Positions 8,001 to 11,259 of a stretch of DNA of 11,259 nt are shown here, piece after piece. Each line of letters starts with the position of its first letter. Position 1 is the stretch's first letter. Under the pieces are notes generated by a model. It made no database searches. It was not told the DNA's origin and saw only the letters and a list, made by a program, of their open reading frames with translations. Source of the DNA: JAWXCH01 sp034440595 (GTDB taxonomy: Bacteria; Planctomycetota; Planctomycetia; Pirellulales; JALHPA01). Both the position numbers and the translations under genes were made by a program. The stretch covers positions 1 through 11,259 of the forward strand of contig JAWXCH010000288.1 in NCBI GenBank assembly GCA_034440595.1. Direction: 5' to 3'.

Positions 8001-9580
8001 ATAAATCTGGTGCCTATGCCGCCGGTGGACAAACACATTCTGAGCTGGAATCGAATAGTCCTTTTTGGGAAGTCGATTTGCTTAGCGTACAGCCCATCGA
8101 ATCGGTCGTTGTCTATAACCGCACCGACGGCAACCTGGGCAAGCGCCTCAACGGCTTCACGCTGAGGATTTTTGACGCGAATCGTAAGTTGCTGCATGTC
8201 GAGGACAATATTCCGGCACCCGCCATCAGCAAAACTTTTGACTTTGGCACCGGCGATCCGGTCGGGACAGTTCGCCGCGCGGCGATGTTGGCTCTGGCAC
8301 AGATCCGCGGGCAGGAAGCGCGCACGTTTGAACTGCTGACGCCACTGATCATCAGTGACACCGACCGCGCAACGGCCATTCGTGCCTTGCAAGGCATTCC
8401 TCGCAACTTGTGGCCCAACACAACAGTCCAATCACTATTGGATGCAGTCCTGTCGTCACTTCGCAGCCTGCCGGCCGCGCAACGTACGACCACCGAAGCA
8501 ATCGAAGCGATTGAGTTTTGCCGCTCGCTGGCCAGTTTTCTCCCGGCGGAACAGGGCAGAAAGGTTCGTGGTGAGCTGGATGAACTGGGCGTGCGGACCA
8601 TTCGTATCGGCACTCTGTTTGAAAGGATGTCGTACGATCGAGACATGCTGGTCGTACAAGCGGGGAAACCGGTGGAATTTTTGTTTGAGAACACCGATCT
8701 CATGCCGCACAATTTTGTCATCGTGCGTCCTGGCAGCATGGAAGAGATCGGGCTGGCCGCTGAGGCCACCGCACAGCAACCCGACGCGGCTACGCGGCAC
8801 TTTGTACCAAGTTCGGATAAGGTGCTACTCGGCAGCCGCCTGTTGCAGCCGCGTGAATCACAAAAGCTGGCCTGGAATGTTCCGAAGACGCCCGGCGTCT
8901 ATCCGTATGTGTGTACGTATCCTGGACATTGGCGCAAGATGTACGGCGCGCTATATGTTGTTGCGGACATGGAGGCGTACCTACTCGATCCAGAAGTATA
9001 CCTCGCCGCTAATCCATTGTCGATCAAAGACGAATTGCTAAACGATCGCCGTCCTCGCACCGAATGGAAATATGAAGACCTGGCCGGCGCGGTCGAGCAA
9101 TTGCAACCTGGCCGATCCTTTGGCAGTGCCAAACAGATATTCACCATCGCGACATGTATCTCATGTCATCGCATGGACGAAAAAGGGGCGAACATCGGTC
9201 CAGATCTACGACAACTCGATCCAAAATTCAAACCGGCGGATATTCTGAAAGAACTGCTGGATCCATCTGCTCGCATCAACGAGAACTTCCAGACCTACAC
9301 GATTCTGCTGGACTCTGGAAAAACACTGACCGGGCTGATCGTTGAAGAGAATGCAGACGAGCTCAAGCTAGTCGAAAATGCGGCGGCCAAGCCGATCACC
9401 ATATCGATCAAGGAGATCGACGAACGGCAAAAGTCCGAGACCTCGATGATGCCAAAGGGGCTGCTCGACAAGCTTAGCCGTGAAGAGATCCTGGACCTGA
9501 TCGCTTACATTGTCGCACGTGGTAATCCGAAGCATCCACTATTTGGTCAGGGGGGCCACGAGCATCATCACCACCACTAG
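4994..9580 (+). CDS. Giant secreted SGNH-PVC dehydrogenase-HEAT-discoidin-azurin-cytochrome c protein
   Basis: Numbering is from the TTG at 4994; homology really begins at 4952, in frame with no credible local start. Domains in order: second half of the SGNH-like domain (1-105; N-G-V-H at 80-83 replaces the usual D-x-x-H); linker; PVC-type propeller dehydrogenase (about 230-575) with two D-T-N-G-D-x-K-A-D calcium-loop-like motifs (291-299, 334-342); HEAT-like helices (about 590-935); F5/8C discoidin-like domain (about 950-1085); more HEAT-like helices (1090-1180); azurin-type cupredoxin (about 1200-1323) with copper ligands H1239, C1307, H1312 and M1316 in C-T-Y-P-G-H-W-R-K-M; and a CxxCH haem domain (C1388, C1391, H1392; likely distal Met1485 or Met1486). 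The protein ends H-E-H-H-H-H-H. It is exported by the signal peptide of the upstream frame. Inference: an extracytoplasmic oxidoreductase passing electrons from the propeller to copper and haem. The substrate, perhaps a sugar or polysaccharide derivative, is unknown. Confidence 0.9.
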   Translation: MRQKYNGKSAPRLVLFSPIANENLHDRNLPDGSANNARLKLYTAAMAEVAAEQNIPFIDLFKFKPDGGMRTSLDPHLTINGVHLTELGYEKLAAYIDYKLRHATGRSNDVQRLDDKQLESVREAVKQKNFYWFHRYRVTDGFSTYGGRADLKFTNGQTNREVLQRELEVLDAMTAQRDRAIWAAAAGDTTHQTAKDKEVPPFIPVITNKPGKLPGGKHLILKPDDEAISRMTVAKNMKVNLFASEVEFPELVNPVQMSFDSRGRLWVAAWRTYPHWKPGEKMDDKLLILEDTNGDGKADKCTTFADDLHCPTGFEFWNGGVIVGMQPDVVFLKDTNGDDKADSRETILNGIDSADTHHAANSFVLDPGGALYFQEGTFHHTQFETPYGPTVRNANAGVYRYDPRTMKPEVYVTYPFANPHGHVFDRWGQDVVIDGTGAVPYHGALFSGYLPFPLKHSRAPQVYKQRTRPCPAAEILSSTHFPEANQGNLLVANVIGFQGILQYKMKDDGASFSADEMEPIVSSTDPNFRPADIEMGADGAIYFTDWHNPIIGHMQHNLRDPSRAREYGRVYRVTYEGRELSKPAKIAGQPIPELLDLLKHPEDRVRYRARIELSGRPTSEVISATNKWLVSLDPKHSDYENQVLQALWMHQHHNEINLPLLERVLSSSDFRSRAAAARVLCYWRDSVPNSLDIFKRLAMDSHPRVRLEAIRAASYYQIPEAIEVSLIAAELPSDKYLDYVRGETFTALDPLVKQRLAEGRDIEFTTDAGRRFLLQQVSTEDLLKRPRSKVIYNELLNRPGIRDTDRREAIMGLAHLEKKSEVEVIMQAIRSLDSRPDNPDESVVYDLIRQLTSRSATELATARAELQKLALSAKKPVFRQIGLATLVAVDGNADQVWKLAQTSQASLLDMLSAVSIISDAGAKAQLYSEIEPLLQGLPRTISNQTQSGTIPGRLVQISLGRGQTLTLAEVEVYSRGKNVARSGKAKQKSTAFGGDASRGIDGNKSGAYAAGGQTHSELESNSPFWEVDLLSVQPIESVVVYNRTDGNLGKRLNGFTLRIFDANRKLLHVEDNIPAPAISKTFDFGTGDPVGTVRRAAMLALAQIRGQEARTFELLTPLIISDTDRATAIRALQGIPRNLWPNTTVQSLLDAVLSSLRSLPAAQRTTTEAIEAIEFCRSLASFLPAEQGRKVRGELDELGVRTIRIGTLFERMSYDRDMLVVQAGKPVEFLFENTDLMPHNFVIVRPGSMEEIGLAAEATAQQPDAATRHFVPSSDKVLLGSRLLQPRESQKLAWNVPKTPGVYPYVCTYPGHWRKMYGALYVVADMEAYLLDPEVYLAANPLSIKDELLNDRRPRTEWKYEDLAGAVEQLQPGRSFGSAKQIFTIATCISCHRMDEKGANIGPDLRQLDPKFKPADILKELLDPSARINENFQTYTILLDSGKTLTGLIVEENADELKLVENAAAKPITISIKEIDERQKSETSMMPKGLLDKLSREEILDLIAYIVARGNPKHPLFGQGGHEHHHHH

Positions 9581-9593
9581 CCGACGCTTGAAA

Positions 9594-10460
9594 TCACGAT
9601 TGAACCAGCGACCGTAATGTCTGCAGGTTCATCCGGTCCAACACAATACCGTTGGCTCCGTTTTCGTCTTCCTTTGGAGTCTCCAAATACATCGGCACGT
9701 GTTGCAATCTTGGGTCATTCAGCAGCCAGCGAAAGCCGTCCAAACCGATATGACCCTGGCCAATGTGCTCGTGTCGATCGACGCGTGAACCTAACTCGCG
9801 CTTGCTGTCGTTCAGATGGATGGCACGGATCTGGTTCAACCCAATGACTTGATCCAGCTCGTGCATCGTTGCCTGATAATCCTTCTCGGTCGAGAATGGG
9901 TACCCGGCGGCAAACAGGTGACAGGTGTCAATGCAAACCGCCACGCGCTGCGGGTGTTTGACCCCGCGTAAAATTGTGGCCAGGTGTTCAAACCGCCAGC
10001 CAAGATTGGTTCCCTGCCCTGCCGTGTTTTCTAAGAGCGTCAGCGCCTCTCCCTGCGGAAGTCTTGCATGGACCTCGTCGATGGCCTGCACGATTCTTGC
10101 TAGGCCAGCGGATTCGGTACTGGTGGTGAAAGAGCCAGGATGCGTGACCACGCAGGGAATTCCCAATTGGTCAGCACGTTGCAGCTCGACAGCGAAGGCG
10201 TCGATGGATTTGTGCCACAGCTCATCGTTCGGAGTGGCCAGGTTGATCAAATACGAATCGTGCGAAAGCGGATTCGACAGCCCGGCTTTTTGCAATGCTT
10301 CGCGGAAGCGGAGTGCGTCAGCCGGAGTGATTTCCTTGGCACGCCACTGATTGTTGTTCTTGGTGAACAACTGCACGCATTGGCACCCGCACTCTGCCGC
10401 CAGCTCCACCGCTCGATAATAGCCGCCACTGATGGATTGGTGAGCACCTAGAATCGGCAT
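9594..10460 (-). CDS. nfo: Endonuclease IV (AP endonuclease)
   Basis: A 288-residue cytoplasmic DNA-repair enzyme of the TIM-barrel family, normal length. It cleaves the backbone 5' of abasic sites in base-excision repair and removes 3'-blocking groups. All nine metal ligands of the trinuclear zinc site are present: H67 (S-H-D-S-Y), H107 (T-H-P-G-S), E144 (L-E-N-T-A-G-Q-G), D178 and H181 (D-T-C-H), H215 (H-L-N-D-S-K), D228 and H230 (D-R-H-E-H-I-G-Q-G), and E260 (L-E-T-P-K). The N-terminal G-A-H-Q-S-I-S-G-G is also typical. The start at 10460 fits the family N-terminus. The gene converges with the large redox gene with only 13 bp between stop codons and no obvious terminator hairpin. It begins 33 bp after the tRNA-Ser 3' end on the same strand, so it may be transcribed from the tRNA promoter; no separate promoter is visible in that gap. 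Confidence 0.97.
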   Translation of the reverse strand: MPILGAHQSISGGYYRAVELAAECGCQCVQLFTKNNNQWRAKEITPADALRFREALQKAGLSNPLSHDSYLINLATPNDELWHKSIDAFAVELQRADQLGIPCVVTHPGSFTTSTESAGLARIVQAIDEVHARLPQGEALTLLENTAGQGTNLGWRFEHLATILRGVKHPQRVAVCIDTCHLFAAGYPFSTEKDYQATMHELDQVIGLNQIRAIHLNDSKRELGSRVDRHEHIGQGHIGLDGFRWLLNDPRLQHVPMYLETPKEDENGANGIVLDRMNLQTLRSLVQS

Positions 10461-10493
10461 GGCGAGAAAGTTTGTTCGGAAAATTCAAAAGAG

Positions 10494-10575
10494 CGGAGGG
10501 CACGAGATTCGAACTCGCAACCCCTTACGGGGCACCACATTTCCAGTGTGGCCGCTAGCCATTCGCTTACCCTCC
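10494..10575 (-). tRNA. tRNA-Ser (anticodon GGA)
   Basis: On the minus strand a full class II cloverleaf can be drawn. The acceptor stem is GGAGGGT paired with GCCCTCC, with discriminator G. The anticodon stem is CCACA/TGTGG around the loop CTGGAAA, giving anticodon GGA (reads UCC and UCU). The long variable arm is CCCC-GTAA-GGGG, and the T arm is GCGAG-TTCGAAT-CTCGT. The 3' CCA is not encoded (next bases CTC), so it must be added enzymatically. The long variable arm confirms serine identity. Confidence 0.97.
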
Positions 10576-10590
10576 GTAAGACGTTTTCAG

Positions 10591-10619
10591 ATTATAGCTT
10601 ACGTGTTTCCGGTTCGGAA
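10591..10619 (-). promoter_or_regulatory. Promoter of tRNA-Ser (and possibly nfo)
   Basis: Read on the minus strand, a perfect -10 hexamer TATAAT (10596-10591) is preceded after 17 bp by TTCCGA (10619-10614), a weak -35. The predicted transcription start falls about 8 bases before the mature tRNA 5' end at 10575, which is a normal layout for a tRNA gene. Confidence 0.6.
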
Positions 10620-11227
10620 GCCCACGGGTAAGCAGATGCCAAAGTGCTGCTGAACTGCCAACTAGGCTTGAATCCAGTGGAATCCGAAAGAGGAACAAAT
10701 CGAATTCGTGCGCAAGAGCCCGAGAGGATTGGTAGTTGGCAGCATGGTGAGTGCTTTTGTTCCCGCCATTGCACTCAGCCCACGCACAATCGTTCCAATC
10801 GATACGTTATTGCCAGCGGCAGGGACGATTTCTACTAGATCGAGCTTGAGCGATATTGACTCTACCGCTGACCAAATCATTGTGGAAATGTCGGCGCTAA
10901 CAGCGAGGCCGACCGCTGCGGTGCTTCCTTTCCCCGAGGCACCGCAGCGTTATTTTGAGATGCATGATCCAACGTCAGCCTGTTCGGGCAATGCACGTTT
11001 CTTCTATCAGCATTGGCAGAGCCAGTGGCACACGGTCTGCTCGTGCTTCGCGGCCAACTAAGTTCAGACACCCTCACCCGTCGCTGGGGCGACGACCTCT
11101 CCCACTGCGCGGGAGAGGTGAAGATAATAGTCAACTCGTAGTTCGCAATTCGCACTGGCAGAGCCCATTGGTATCTACACAATTCTGCTAGCACGGGGGG
11201 CTTGACGCTAGCACGTAGAATGGAAGT
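10620..11227. other. Region with no identifiable gene
   Basis: About 600 bp with no gene I can support. A short frame on each strand stays open (10662-10949 minus; 10708-11061 plus), but neither has recognisable motifs, a credible start signal or a homologue I know. The only structure visible is the hairpin cluster at 11011-11170. It may be plain intergenic DNA or a decayed gene. Confidence 0.5.
11011..11170. repeat. Cluster of small intergenic hairpins (REP-like)
   Basis: Four stem-loops lie within 160 bp. CATTGGC-AGA-GCCAGTG (11011-11027) has a 7-bp stem with one G-T. CGTCGC-TGGG-GCGACG (11079-11094) has a 6-bp stem. ACCTCTCCC-ACTGCGC-GGGAGAGGT (11095-11119) has a 9-bp stem and directly abuts the previous one. 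CACTGGCAGAGCCCATTG (11153-11170) shares the GGCAGAGCC core with the first. The outer two have swapped flanks (CATTGG...CCAGTG versus CACTGG...CCATTG), so they look inverted around the inner pair. The 'CCCTCACCC...CTCTCCC' inner element resembles a palindromic repeat dispersed in many bacterial genomes. None is followed by a T-tract, so they are not typical intrinsic terminators. Confidence 0.55.
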
Positions 11228-11259
11228 ATGTACCACTTCCTCGGATTGATCAACGCCTA
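11228..11259 (+). CDS. Possible first codons of a gene running off the right edge
   Basis: An ATG at 11228 opens a frame reading M-Y-H-F-L-G-L-I-N-A up to the edge, with a stop (TAG at 11216-11218) just upstream in the same frame. A weak TTGACG (11202-11207) and TATGTA (11227-11232) lie nearby but overlap the start, and there is no clear Shine-Dalgarno. Ten codons are too few to identify a product; it may be chance. Confidence 0.2.
   Translation, partial: MYHFLGLINA

Noticed and set aside
8113..8769. 218-residue minus-strand frame inside the large gene
   Set aside because: Shadow frame with no motifs, lying opposite well-supported discoidin and cupredoxin domains.
10459..10653. Plus-strand frame containing 'GGHEIRTRNPLRGTTF'
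   Set aside because: It is the antisense translation of the tRNA-Ser gene, a familiar annotation artefact.
11202..11221. TTGACG followed by TAGAAT as a promoter
   Set aside because: The spacer is only 8 bp, far too short for a housekeeping promoter.

Overview
This 11.3 kb window looks like chromosomal DNA from a planctomycete, probably of the Pirellula/Rhodopirellula/Blastopirellula type. The reasons are: a very large secreted protein with the 'PVC-type' propeller dehydrogenase, HEAT and CxxCH haem architecture that is a hallmark of that phylum; start codons with no clear Shine-Dalgarno sequence; moderately high GC; and intergenic hairpin repeats of the CTTTCNCGGAGNGAAAG kind that I recall from these genomes. 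The taxonomic call is inference from gene content, not a database result.

Layout, left to right. Positions 2-889 (+) hold the 3' part of a gene for a degenerate GGDEF domain followed by a CBS pair. It converges on 1163-2860 (-), an AAA+ ATPase with an N-terminal winged-helix-like region and a Pro/Ala/Ser tail. The gap between them (890-1162) carries an imperfect inverted repeat. Upstream of the ATPase lie a candidate promoter with a 10-bp palindrome in its spacer and 2.3 copies of a 107-bp tandem repeat built from two mutually complementary hairpins. Next is a cation diffusion facilitator (3283-4176, -), then a divergent intergenic region (4177-4520) with a candidate promoter for the large gene.

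The centre of the window (4521-9580, +) is one very long gene interrupted by an apparent single-base deletion near 4952. Restored, it would encode about 1660-1690 residues: signal peptide, SGNH-hydrolase-like domain, propeller dehydrogenase, HEAT repeats split by a discoidin-like (F5/8C) domain, azurin-type copper domain, CxxCH cytochrome domain and a natural His tail. It is probably an extracytoplasmic redox enzyme that carries its own copper and haem electron-transfer modules. Its true substrate is unknown.

The right end has endonuclease IV (9594-10460, -), with all nine metal ligands. A tRNA-Ser(GGA) gene (10494-10575, -) lies 33 bp upstream of it and is driven by a promoter with a perfect TATAAT. 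The last ~650 bp hold no gene I can identify, only a cluster of small hairpins and possibly the first codons of a gene leaving the window at 11228. Apart from the tRNA/nfo pair, neighbouring genes do not form obvious operons. I did not find a defence system, CRISPR array, complete insertion sequence or prophage. The most interesting objects are the frameshifted multidomain redox protein and the intergenic hairpin repeats.
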